64,000 bases of DNA from Turicibacter bilis (GTDB lineage Bacteria > Bacillota_I > Bacilli_A > MOL361 > Turicibacteraceae). Below, in pieces: positions 46,936 through 54,665 of this stretch. Numbering within the stretch: the stretch's first letter is position 1; each line of letters starts with the position of its first letter. The stretch lies in NCBI RefSeq assembly GCF_024499055.1, contig NZ_CP071249.1:1341001-1405000 (forward strand), in the 5' to 3' direction. Made by a program: the position numbers and the translations under genes. The notes under the pieces are model-generated. The model had not been told where the DNA came from, made no database searches, and was given only the letters and a program-made list of their open reading frames with translations.

Positions 46936-48231
46936 TTAACCAATCGTGACCTGTTCTTCAGGATAATTAAATCGTGGAGCCATTTTTTGATAAGACCATA
47001 TACAAGCAATACTAAGTGGTCCTACTCGTCCAATAAACATAGTAATCCCTAAAATTAATTTACTGAAATCACCTAGTTCAGAAGTAATTCCTAATGATAA
47101 TCCAATAGTAGCTGTCGCTGAAACAACCTCAAATAAAACTTCGGTAAAAGTAAAATCAGACTCTAAAAATAGAATAACTAAAGTACTAACAATATTAATA
47201 CTGATAGCCAAACAAAAAATACTAAATGCCTTAATGATACTATCCGTTGGAATTCGCCGCTTAAAGGCTGTTACCGGGGTATTAGTAGCAATCCCTTTAA
47301 TACTTTGAATTATCGTAAAAAAGGTTGTTGTTTTTATTCCACCTCCCGTTGACCCGGGTGAAGTTCCTATAAACATTAAGATCATTAGAATTAATAAGCT
47401 AGCAGATGAAAAATTACTAATAGGTAGCATTGTAATTCCTGCTGTACAAGCTGAAATACTGTAAAACAATGCATCTGATAAACTAAAATGTTCTGTTACC
47501 ATTAAAAGAAGAGTTCCAATTCCAATTAATAAACTAGTCATTATCATAATAACTTTTGTATCTAAACTAAATTTTCTAAATTGACGTTTGGAATAAATCT
47601 CAATCATTGGAACAAAACCAAATCCACCTATTAAACTCAGTCCAATAGTTGTCACATATAGTAATACATTCTCGCGATAAACTAATAAACTATGTGATCC
47701 ATCTAAAATATCTAGACCTGAATTATTAAAAGTAGCAACTGAATGAAACGCACTAATCCCTAATGCTGACCAAAAAGGATAATCTTTAGAAAACACAATA
47801 AAACTTAAAACCATTCCAATTAATTCGACGATTAAGGTAAATTTCAAAACATATTTAATTAACCTAACACTCCCACTTAGTGAATTCAAATTTAGCCCTT
47901 CCATCAATAATAACCGCTGATATAAACCAAATTTCCGCTGAGCAATCAAGATAAAAATTGCTCCTATCGAAGTTACACCTAATCCACCAATTTGAATTAA
48001 AACAGCAATAATAATACGTCCAAATAAATTAAAGTATTCAGAGATATCTACTGCGACTAACCCAGTGACACAGACGGCACTAATAGATGTAAATAAGGCA
48101 TCAATATAAGTAACCTCTTTTCCATCCATATGGGTAATCGGCAAAGATAAGATAAGTGCTCCTATCAAAATAACTGATAGAAAGAGAATTACTACATACT
48201 GTACCGGCCTTAATTTATTTAGATAAAACAT
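46936..48231 (-). CDS. ktrB: TrkH/KtrB-type cation transporter, divergent copy
   Basis: 431-residue membrane subunit of a Trk/Ktr K+ (or Na+) uptake system, four MPM repeats. Pore-loop Gly residues are kept in VCVTGL, FNNSGLDI, CTAGITML and ATIGLSLG, but the loops differ from the canonical copy at 48929 (NAGFDI, RTAGFSTV). PGSTGGGIKTTTF is identical in both. The two are clearly paralogues by tandem duplication. No KtrA/TrkA gene is in the window; it must pair with one elsewhere. RBS AGGGAG. Confidence 0.88.
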   Translation of the reverse strand: MFYLNKLRPVQYVVILFLSVILIGALILSLPITHMDGKEVTYIDALFTSISAVCVTGLVAVDISEYFNLFGRIIIAVLIQIGGLGVTSIGAIFILIAQRKFGLYQRLLLMEGLNLNSLSGSVRLIKYVLKFTLIVELIGMVLSFIVFSKDYPFWSALGISAFHSVATFNNSGLDILDGSHSLLVYRENVLLYVTTIGLSLIGGFGFVPMIEIYSKRQFRKFSLDTKVIMIMTSLLIGIGTLLLMVTEHFSLSDALFYSISACTAGITMLPISNFSSASLLILMILMFIGTSPGSTGGGIKTTTFFTIIQSIKGIATNTPVTAFKRRIPTDSIIKAFSIFCLAISINIVSTLVILFLESDFTFTEVLFEVVSATATIGLSLGITSELGDFSKLILGITMFIGRVGPLSIACIWSYQKMAPRFNYPEEQVTIG

Positions 48232-48279
48232 ACTTTTTCTCCCTATTAAACCTTTTTACTTTAAATTTTTAAGCTGATT

Positions 48280-48507
48280 CTATATATAAACAGATAAGTA
48301 TTCTACATCTAAGGTGGCAAACAAAAATACTGATATCCTTTAATTTATAAAGACACCCTATAGTCCAGGGGTCACCTGGCGATTATCAAAGATAATCTAA
48401 TCCTCCACTGCTAGGGAATGGGTCACCTACCATGCGAAGCATGTTTCCTCCATTAGTAGGGCTTAAAAGTTTTCCGATATGAAAAACTTATCTGGACTTA
48501 TATATAT
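48280..48507 (+). repeat. Modular hairpin repeat element with two modules
   Basis: Left end TATATATAAACAGATAAGT and right end ACTTATCTGGACTTATATATA are imperfect inverted repeats (about 19 bp). AGTCCAG at 48363 pairs with CTGGACT near 48492. Two modules lie between (inner arms GATTATC-AAA-GATAATC and ATGC-GAA-GCAT), then a TTAAAAGTTTT...GAAAAACTT hairpin. Confidence 0.88.
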
Positions 48508-48850
48508 AAACAGATAAGCATTCTACATCTAAAGTAGCAAATAAAAAATACTGATCTCTTTTACCTATCAAAACAGCCTATAGTCCGGGGGTTCCCTAGG
48601 CTAAGTGGCACAACCGAAAGGTTGTGATCCTAGCTATCCTCAATTGCTAGGGTATGGGTCCCCTGCCTTGCGAAGCAAGTATCTTCCACTGGTAGGGTAT
48701 GGATCCCCTGCCTTGCGAAGCAAGTATCTTCCACTGGTAGGGTATGGTCCCCTAGGCTAAGTGGCACACTCGAAGAGTGTGATCTTAGCTGTCTACCGTT
48801 GCTAGGGTTATAAAAAAATTCTTTGAAGAAAATTTATCTGGACTTATATA
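48497..48850 (+). repeat. Modular hairpin repeat element with four modules
   Basis: It abuts and shares the TATATATA end of the previous element. Four modules: arms CACAACC-GAAA-GGTTGTG within GGCTAAG...CTTAGC-type stems, two TTGC-GAA-GCAA modules that are near-identical 51-bp direct repeats (48652-48702 and 48703-48747), and CACACTC-GAA-GAGTGTG. The right end is TTTATCTGGACTTATATA. Lies in the gap between the two TrkH genes. Confidence 0.88.
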
Positions 48851-48928
48851 TTCATAAACTTCCTCCCAATTATTTTATAAAAAACAACCTATTGAACTAA
48901 AAGCTTCATAAGATGTTTTGTTTTTTAT

Positions 48929-50224
48929 CTAACCAATCGTAATCTGTTCTTCTGGATAATTAAATTTTGGAGCTGCTTTTTGATAAGCCCAAACGCATGC
49001 AATACTTAGAGGTCCAAGTCGACCAATAAACATTGTCACACATAAAATTAATTTACTAATGACACTTAAATCTGGGGTAATCCCAGTTGAAAGACCAACT
49101 GTTCCCGCTGCTGAAACAACCTCAACAAACACCTCAATAAAAGTTAAGTTAGGTTCGACAATAAGAATTAAAAGCGTACTTGTTGTAATGACCATAATCG
49201 CTAAAGTAAAAATACTAAAAGCTTTAATAATACTATCTGCGGGAATACGACGTTTGAAAGCTGTCACTGGTGTATTCGTTGCAATCCCTTTAATACTTTG
49301 AATAATAGTAAAAAACGTTGTCGTTTTAATCCCTCCACCGGTTGATCCTGGCGATGCCCCAATAAACATTAAAACAGATAAAACGAGTAATCCAGCATGT
49401 GTAAAGCTACCAATTGGAACGGTAGAAAAACCTGCAGTACGAGCTGAAACACTGTGGAAGAAGGCGTCCATCCAACTAAATCCTTCCGTCATTTTCAATA
49501 AAAGTGTTCCAACAATTAATAATGTCACAGTCATGATTACAACAATCTTTGTATTCATACTTAGCTTTTTAAAGTTTCGTTTTGTATAAATCTCTATTGT
49601 TGTGACAAATCCAAATCCGGCAATAATAATTAACCCCGCCGTTGTTAGATTTAGTAATACACTTTCGCGATAAGGAATTAAGTTTTGTAATCCACCTAAA
49701 ATATCAAATCCCGCATTATTAAAGGCAGCAACTGAATGGAATGCACTAATTCCTAAAGCTGACCAAAATGGATAATCTTGAGAAAAAACGATAAAGCTTA
49801 AAATCATCCCAATCAATTCAACGATTAACGTGAATTTTAAAACATATTTAACTAATCGAACAACCCCACTTAATGAGCTGAAATTCATCCCTTCCATTAA
49901 AAGAAGACGATGATGTAATCCAAATTTTTTCTGCATCATTAAAATAAAAGCTGCGCCAACAGAGGTGACTCCCAATCCACCAATCTGAATTAATAAAGCA
50001 ATAATCGTTCTCCCTAAAACATTAAAATGTTCTGCTGTATCAATGGCAATTAATCCGGTTACACTAACGGCACTAGTCGCTGTAAATAAGGCATCAATAT
50101 AACTGACTTCTGCCCCCTCCATATGCGTGAAAGGTAAAAATAACAGAAATGAACCTATTAGAATCACTAAGAAAAATCCCAAAACAACATATTGTGTTGG
50201 TTGTAACTTATTAAATCGAAGCAC
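48929..50224 (-). CDS. ktrB: TrkH/KtrB-type cation transporter, canonical copy
   Basis: 431 residues, same family and length as the 46936 gene. Pore loops VSVTGL, FNNAGFDI, ARTAGFSTV and AGTVGLSTG are canonical for KtrB/TrkH. GTG start at 50224 after TTAGGGAGGG. The upstream leader has a terminator (50324-50358) and a yybP-ykoY-like aptamer, suggesting cation-dependent attenuation. The downstream paralogue is separated by two repeat elements. Confidence 0.9.
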   Translation of the reverse strand: MLRFNKLQPTQYVVLGFFLVILIGSFLLFLPFTHMEGAEVSYIDALFTATSAVSVTGLIAIDTAEHFNVLGRTIIALLIQIGGLGVTSVGAAFILMMQKKFGLHHRLLLMEGMNFSSLSGVVRLVKYVLKFTLIVELIGMILSFIVFSQDYPFWSALGISAFHSVAAFNNAGFDILGGLQNLIPYRESVLLNLTTAGLIIIAGFGFVTTIEIYTKRNFKKLSMNTKIVVIMTVTLLIVGTLLLKMTEGFSWMDAFFHSVSARTAGFSTVPIGSFTHAGLLVLSVLMFIGASPGSTGGGIKTTTFFTIIQSIKGIATNTPVTAFKRRIPADSIIKAFSIFTLAIMVITTSTLLILIVEPNLTFIEVFVEVVSAAGTVGLSTGITPDLSVISKLILCVTMFIGRLGPLSIACVWAYQKAAPKFNYPEEQITIG

Positions 50225-50316
50225 ACTTAACCCTCCCTAATAATTTACTTATGATTATCTTTTGATAAATTGCTAATAGCTCTATGCTGAAAAAGATAAC
50301 TCCTCCTTTCTGATAA

Positions 50317-50358
50317 TAAAAAAGACTTATTAAAAGACTAACTGCCTTTTAATAAGTC
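50317..50358 (-). terminator. Attenuator terminator in trkH/ktrB leader
   Basis: Minus strand GACTTATTAAAAG / CTTTTAATAAGTC, a perfect 13-bp stem, then T6. Its 5' arm begins inside the 3' strand of the aptamer P1 helix (GACTTATT), so the two structures are mutually exclusive. Confidence 0.85.
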
Positions 50359-50440
50359 TCGTCGCTATGATTTGACCAGAATCAAAATGATTCGAGTATG
50401 TTGATCAAATCCCACCTATCGTGTTAACTACTCCCTTATT
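50351..50440 (-). promoter_or_regulatory. yybP-ykoY-like riboswitch upstream of trkH/ktrB
   Basis: Minus strand AATAAGGGAGTAGTTAACACG opens the element and GCGACGAGACTTATT closes it; AATAAG/CTTATT is P1. A long arm (GATTTGA...TCAAATC, then GAATC/GATTC) holds the internal loop TCAACATACTC, matching the family's conserved CAACAUAC. The 5' and 3' blocks are shared with the leader at 18063-18282. Binding of ligand would stabilise P1 and prevent the overlapping terminator, as in Mn2+-activated family members. Association with a Trk gene would be unusual. Confidence 0.62.
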
Positions 50441-50507
50441 TATAGAATAACATAACATGAATTAGGTCATTTGTTAAGCTTATTTATCTATTTATATACA
50501 TTATTTT

Positions 50508-50807
50508 CTATAATCCCATTAAAGTTTTTGCCTGTTGTAAAACTTTTGCTCCATCCATCATCCCATAAGCACGCATATCAATCGAATCAACAGGGCATTT
50601 CGCTAAACTTTTAACACGTGATAATTCAAATCGTACTTGTGGGCCTAATAAAATAACATCAGCTTCAGATCCATGTTTTTGAGCTTCTGAAACAGAGTAA
50701 GCATTAATATCGCATTCAAACCCTTCTTTTGTTGCAACTTCACGCATTTTATTAACTAATAAACTAGTAGACATTCCAGCGGCACATAATAAAACGATTT
50801 TTTTCAT
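50508..50807 (-). CDS. PTS cellobiose/lactose-type IIB component
   Basis: 99 residues. KIVLLCAAGMSTSLLVNKM carries the phosphocysteine, followed by ADVILLGPQVRFELSRVK. Transfers phosphate from IIA to a beta-glucoside during uptake. It stands alone; IIA and IIC are not nearby, and the 6-phospho-beta-glucosidase is 9 kb away. Start ATG at 50807 after GGGGG; the frame is open 18 codons further without support. Confidence 0.9.
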   Translation of the reverse strand: MKKIVLLCAAGMSTSLLVNKMREVATKEGFECDINAYSVSEAQKHGSEADVILLGPQVRFELSRVKSLAKCPVDSIDMRAYGMMDGAKVLQQAKTLMGL

Positions 50808-50942
50808 CTTTAAAACCCCCTTTCTCCAAAATAAACAACGGTTACATTTATATTCTAACACACTTCAATGAAAGCGAAACACTTTTAATCTAACTCTTAA
50901 AAGGAGTTCGAAATTTAAAAAGGTAAGGGACCGTGTAGTGAA

Positions 50943-51249
50943 ATGAAAGGATTGTTTGTAATACTTGGAATTGGGGCTTTACTTTTTTATATTACCGTAT
51001 TTACTTTAATGTTGATTCGAATCGATACCTTATGTTTGATAATCATTGCTTTATTAGTTATTTACGCATATCTATAGCTTAGTTGTAGGCTTCTTAGCTT
51101 CTAAATGGAACTGGGGTCTACCACTGTTCATTGAATTATTATTTATCCTTAGCATCTTTTTTCTATATAACGAAACAGCTTGTGGATACTCTTATAAATA
51201 TACGATCATTCCATATGTTGGAGTTATCTTAGCCTATATCAAAAAATAG
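50943..51249 (+). pseudogene. Frameshifted paralogue of the small membrane protein at 54666
   Basis: The first 44 codons read MKGLFVILGIGALLFYI..., like MKKLLVLLGIGILLFYI of the 105-residue gene at 54666. At about 51060-51080 one extra base shifts the frame: TACGCATATCTATAGCTTAG aligns with TATCCACTTTATAGCTTAG. The rest continues in another frame (VVGFLASKWNWGLPL..., ending AYIKK) with clear similarity to the intact copy. A dead duplicate of the third gene of the sigma/anti-sigma operon. Confidence 0.85.
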
Positions 51250-51323
51250 TGGAAATTATTTCATAACACTTTCCCTTTTTAATTAAGAAATAGTACTCGA
51301 TTCGATTCCTAGTCAAAGTAAAA

Positions 51324-51360
51324 AACAAAAAAAGCGTTGAATGACTCAACGCTTTTTTGG
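51324..51360. terminator. Terminator hairpin
   Basis: AAAAAGCGTTGA-ATGAC-TCAACGCTTTTTT, strong stem with A and T tracts on both sides; serves the minus-strand surface-protein remnant and/or the plus strand. Confidence 0.85.
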
Positions 51361-51368
51361 TATTCTTT

Positions 51369-51440
51369 ATTTCTTTTTACGTAAAAGTGTTCCTAACATT
51401 AACGAAAGGCTACCTAAACCTAACTATGCAGTTGCAATTT
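51369..51440 (-). pseudogene. Decayed cell-wall sorting signal
   Basis: The minus strand reads IATA-stop-LGLGSLSLMLGTLLRKKK-stop: a hydrophobic helix with basic tail, as at the C-terminus of LPXTG-anchored proteins, with an in-frame stop where a sense codon would be expected. No LPXTG is left. Probably the former 3' end of the surface-protein gene whose Ig-like fragment lies at 51489. Confidence 0.6.
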
Positions 51441-51488
51441 AAATACTTGTCGGTGATTATTTGATTGATTTGGTTTTATTTATAGTAT

Positions 51489-51899
51489 CTAATTAACAAC
51501 AACATAACATGCAACAGTCTTCTCACCGACTGTCACTAAAACAACAGCTACTCCCTGATTAACTGCTGTGACTATTCCGTTTTTATCCACTTCAAGAATG
51601 TCTTCACTAGTAGACATGAAAAGTACTTGGTCATATGCCACATTGTCTGAATCGATTGTTACTTCTAATTTACATATCTCTCCAGAATTTAACTCTAGTT
51701 CTTCATAATTCAATGTTAGCATTTCAATATTGACTGATTTTACTGAAACTTGATCATTGACCTTCCTATCCTTTGTTATAGTTGTAGGATTCATTTGGAT
51801 AAAGTTATTCTTACTCTCATTTAGGTTGTTTAGTTCAGTTTTAGTTTCTAACTTTGTTGTTCCCCCGACTATATTACTTGTAACTGAATTGTGTCTCAA
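51489..51899 (-). CDS. Bacterial Ig-like (Big_2) domain protein, probably a gene fragment
   Basis: 136 residues. The C-terminal half (~60-136) is a Big_2-like fold: LNYEELELNSGEICKLEVTI...STSEDILEVDKNGIVTAVNQGVAVVLVTVG. The N-terminal half is Asn/Thr-rich linker. It has no signal peptide and stops at the end of the domain. The decayed sorting signal follows 50-120 nt downstream. Most likely the remaining middle part of a larger wall-anchored protein. Confidence 0.6.
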   Translation of the reverse strand: MRHNSVTSNIVGGTTKLETKTELNNLNESKNNFIQMNPTTITKDRKVNDQVSVKSVNIEMLTLNYEELELNSGEICKLEVTIDSDNVAYDQVLFMSTSEDILEVDKNGIVTAVNQGVAVVLVTVGEKTVACYVVVN

Positions 51900-52030
51900 T
51901 TTGCTCTCTCCCTATCATTAGCCTTATTCTTAATCATTTTTATGTCTAAATTATAATCAAACAAATCTCTATCATCATAAAATTCTAATCTGATTAATTT
52001 CCTAATCTTGAACATGAGTCAGACAATAGA

Positions 52031-52130
52031 AAAAACTCTTATCACTAACGCTCAAAAGTAATTAGCATAAGAGTCGGTTGTGCTACTAACTCCATATATT
52101 CAAAGGACCTACATACAGAAATACTTCTTC
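52031..52130 (-). promoter_or_regulatory. Terminator-coupled leader element, copy 1
   Basis: Minus strand 52130 to 52071: GAAGTATTTCTGTATGTAGG...GAATATATGGAGTTAGTAG...CAACCGACTC, then a terminator (CTCTTATGCTAA...GATAAGAG, T6; 52031-52075). It matches copy 2 at 52161-52257 over about 60 nt, including the hairpin GAGTT/GACTC with a loop starting AGTAG. No known riboswitch class could be assigned. Confidence 0.6.
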
Positions 52131-52160
52131 GTTTCTAAATTTTTTTCTTAAGTAAGAAAA

Positions 52161-52257
52161 AAACTCTAAAAAAGATTATCTACCATAATCTTTTTTAGAG
52201 CCGGTTGCACTACTAACTCCGTATATTCCAAAGTGCCCACATACAGAATATACTTCC
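52161..52257 (-). promoter_or_regulatory. Terminator-coupled leader element, copy 2
   Basis: Minus strand GAAGTATATTCTGTATGTGGGC...GAATATACGGAGTTAGTAGTG...CAACCGGCTC, then a terminator (CTCTAAAAAAGATTAT...ATAATCTTTTTTAGAG, T7). GTATATTC/GAATATAC is an 8-bp helix; GAGTT pairs with GGCTC here and with GACTC in copy 1, a compensatory-type change. Terminator sequences of the two copies are unrelated while the leader part is conserved. Confidence 0.6.
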
Positions 52258-52337
52258 TCATTTCTCATCTTTCATCAAAATTTTATCATAAAGTAATTAA
52301 AAATACAATTATTTCCACAAATTGTTTATAAAAAAAT

Positions 52338-52663
52338 CGATATGGAAACAGAAATGTATTTCATCATTCTATAGTAGGCTTAGTTGGCAATTCTTTTTAA
52401 TACTAAGACAAACTATCGTCCAGGGGTCACCTACCATGCGAAGCATATTTCCTCAATTAGTAGGGAATGGGTCACCTAGCAGTTTTACTTGTAAAACAAT
52501 CGACCATTGGTAAGGAATGGGGCCCACAGCAGTGAGCATAGCGAACAATCCTCCTTTGCTGGGGTATGGTCTCCTAGCGATTATCAAAGATAATCTAATC
52601 CTCCATTAGTAGGGCTTTAAAAGTTTTTACGATATGAAAAACTTATCTGGACTTATATACTTC
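52338..52663 (+). repeat. Modular hairpin repeat element with four modules
   Basis: Left end GATATGGAAACAGAAATG, right end ACTTATCTGGACTTATATA. CGTCCAG (~52411) pairs with CTGGACT. Four modules lie between; the inner arms ATGC-GAA-GCAT, GTTTTAC-TTGT-AAAAC and GATTATC-AAA-GATAATC keep pairing. The third module (AATGGGGCCCACAGCAGTGAGC...) is almost identical to one in the 46.2-kb element. Confidence 0.87.
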
Positions 52664-52677
52664 ATGTCTTATAAACT

Positions 52678-52781
52678 GATTTTTTTCACGTTCAAGCATC
52701 GTTGCTTTTAATGAGCGAATTCGAATTCGAGCGGCTCCTAAGTTACTTCCTTCAGCGATTTTTAATGGCGTATAGATTTTT
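52678..52781 (-). pseudogene. Remnant of a 2-hydroxyacyl-CoA dehydratase activator-type gene
   Basis: About 100 bp closely similar to 58251-58355 inside the large gene at 56927-61219 (shared blocks ATCGTTGCTTTTAATGAGCG and CTCCTAA-TTACTTCCTTCA). It corresponds to a stretch near codon 960-990 of that gene. Isolated, not in an open frame of useful length. Confidence 0.8.
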
Positions 52782-52931
52782 GATTGATTCGATTAGTGAA
52801 AGTTATTCCTCGATTTACAATAAGATATCCTTAACGATAAAATAATAGATAAGAAAATTATGGATACAGTGTAACGATTTACTGATTTTTTTCCACTTAT
52901 TATTAGGTTCATGAAGGAGGAGGTGGATCTT

Positions 52932-53450
52932 ATGCCATTTTCAAAACGAATATTTCCTTCGCAAGTAAGGAGTGATGTGTATGAAATTGAACGGCTCTAT
53001 CAAACGTATTCTGATGATTTATATCGGTATGTTTTTTCATTAACATTGAATCATTATCAGACAGAGGATATCGTTTCACAAACTTTTTTAGTTGCTATTC
53101 GAGCGATTGAAAAATTTCGCGGAGATTCCAGCATCAAGTCTTGGCTGATTGGAATTGCTCGACATGAATACTTTGCTTATATTAAAAAGAATCCAAGCAT
53201 ATATTCACTCGATCATGTGCCAGAAATGGCGACAATCTCTCAAGTGGATAATACAACTGAGGAGGTCTTAAAGTTCATACAGACCTTTGAAACCCCAGCT
53301 AAAGAAATTTTGATTTTACGGCTTATTAATCAATTGTCCTTTGTTGAAATTGGTAGTATTCTAAAGCGAAGTGAAAATTATTGTCGGGTTAACTTTTTTA
53401 GAAATCGACAAAAATTAGCTCATTTATTAAAAGATGACAGTATCAATTAG
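52932..53450 (+). CDS. ECF RNA polymerase sigma factor
   Basis: 172 residues. Region 2 IERLYQTYSDDLYRYVFSLTLNHYQTEDIVSQTFLVAIRAI and FRGDSSIKSWLIGIARHEYF, region 4 PAKEILILRLINQLSFVEIGSILKRSENYCRVNFFRNRQKL. Directs transcription of a stress or envelope regulon when released by its anti-sigma. I prefer the ATG at 52932 because AAGGAGGAGG lies just before it, within the codons following the ATG at 52911. First gene of a three-gene operon. Confidence 0.92.
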   Translation: MPFSKRIFPSQVRSDVYEIERLYQTYSDDLYRYVFSLTLNHYQTEDIVSQTFLVAIRAIEKFRGDSSIKSWLIGIARHEYFAYIKKNPSIYSLDHVPEMATISQVDNTTEEVLKFIQTFETPAKEILILRLINQLSFVEIGSILKRSENYCRVNFFRNRQKLAHLLKDDSIN

Positions 53451-53461
53451 GGAGGGATAGC

Positions 53462-54649
53462 ATGTGTAAATGCGAAATGATTAAAGATTTGTTACCTCTT
53501 TATGAGGAGGACTTAGTAAGTGAACAGACAAAAAAAGAAATTGAAGAACATTTAAAAAGTTGCGCTAATTGCTCGTCACTATATCGAGCCCCGCTTCCAA
53601 AGATTGAGGTTCCAATCAATGAACAAGAGAAAAAAGGACTCAAGCAACTAAAAAGAATGCTAACTCGTCAACAATATTTTGCGGTCTTTATTAGTTTAAT
53701 TCTTGCCGTTTATTTATTTTTACAGCCTCTTGCTGGAATTGATACGATTCCTTGGATTGTTCTTATTCCATTTTGTTTAACCCTACTTTATCAACAGCCA
53801 AAAAAGATTTTTTACATGCTACTCGTCATGATGCTTTGTTTAATGATTACAACTAAACAAGTCGCTTATTGTATCGTTATGTTTTTACAAATCTTTATTT
53901 TTAGCACCTGTGGCGTCGCACTTGCAAGTTGGATTTTACGTAAACATAAGTCAACAACAATGCAGATTCTATCTCTCATCATTTGTGGCGGACTATTTGG
54001 CTATGCATTAATGGCTTACTCTTCAACGAAGGGGACTTTGCTTACTTATTGGCAGGCTAAAACAGCAATACAAGCTTATATTGATGACGTTTACGATCAG
54101 CAGCTCATATTAACTAATGTTAGATACAACCCAAAAGAAGCGAGTTATTTAGGTGACGTTGTCGATCAAGAAGATTCTCGAAATAGCGGAACGATTTATT
54201 GCTATATTAAAGGTAATGAAATATATGATGATTATCACTTTAGAACTCAACTAAAAATGGAGGACGAAGTTCAACAAGTCTTAGAATTATTCATCGCTGT
54301 GCATTCAGATATTAATGCCTGGCAGTTATCACTTTATCCACAAATCGATGTTCCAATAAATACGTACAAATCAACCGACTCATATGATCCTACTTTACCT
54401 GTTAGTTTAAATATTTTAGACGATATAACTTATGATTCAAAAGAGGCGTTTGCCAAACAATGCTACGAACTATTACAAGTGTTACAATTCAGTGGATTAC
54501 GTTTTGAAACTATTTCTATTTATTCGTTTTTAGAAGATGGTAATCGTACCTATACGTTAAAAACATCTAATTTATCATTAAGTTTAGAAGAGATTATCCA
54601 TCAACTAACGATTGAAGATTCCTTAAAAGGAAAAGAATTCGGTATATAA
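53462..54649 (+). CDS. Membrane anti-sigma factor with zf-HC2 domain
   Basis: 395 residues. N-terminal zinc anti-sigma motif CKCEMIKDLLPLYEEDLVSEQTKKEIEEHLKSCANC (HxxxCxxC type), then about four to five membrane helices (~75-190), then an extracytoplasmic domain of ~200 residues. Holds the ECF sigma factor just upstream inactive until a signal arrives. Starts 11 nt after the sigma stop, RBS AGGGAGG. Confidence 0.88.
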   Translation: MCKCEMIKDLLPLYEEDLVSEQTKKEIEEHLKSCANCSSLYRAPLPKIEVPINEQEKKGLKQLKRMLTRQQYFAVFISLILAVYLFLQPLAGIDTIPWIVLIPFCLTLLYQQPKKIFYMLLVMMLCLMITTKQVAYCIVMFLQIFIFSTCGVALASWILRKHKSTTMQILSLIICGGLFGYALMAYSSTKGTLLTYWQAKTAIQAYIDDVYDQQLILTNVRYNPKEASYLGDVVDQEDSRNSGTIYCYIKGNEIYDDYHFRTQLKMEDEVQQVLELFIAVHSDINAWQLSLYPQIDVPINTYKSTDSYDPTLPVSLNILDDITYDSKEAFAKQCYELLQVLQFSGLRFETISIYSFLEDGNRTYTLKTSNLSLSLEEIIHQLTIEDSLKGKEFGI

Positions 54650-54665
54650 AAAAGGAGAAGATGAA

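Noticed and set aside
50351-50440. c-di-AMP (ydaO/yuaA) riboswitch in front of TrkH
   Set aside because: c-di-AMP switches are typical for K+ transporters, but their conserved long core is not seen; GGGAGTAG and CAACATAC fit yybP-ykoY better.
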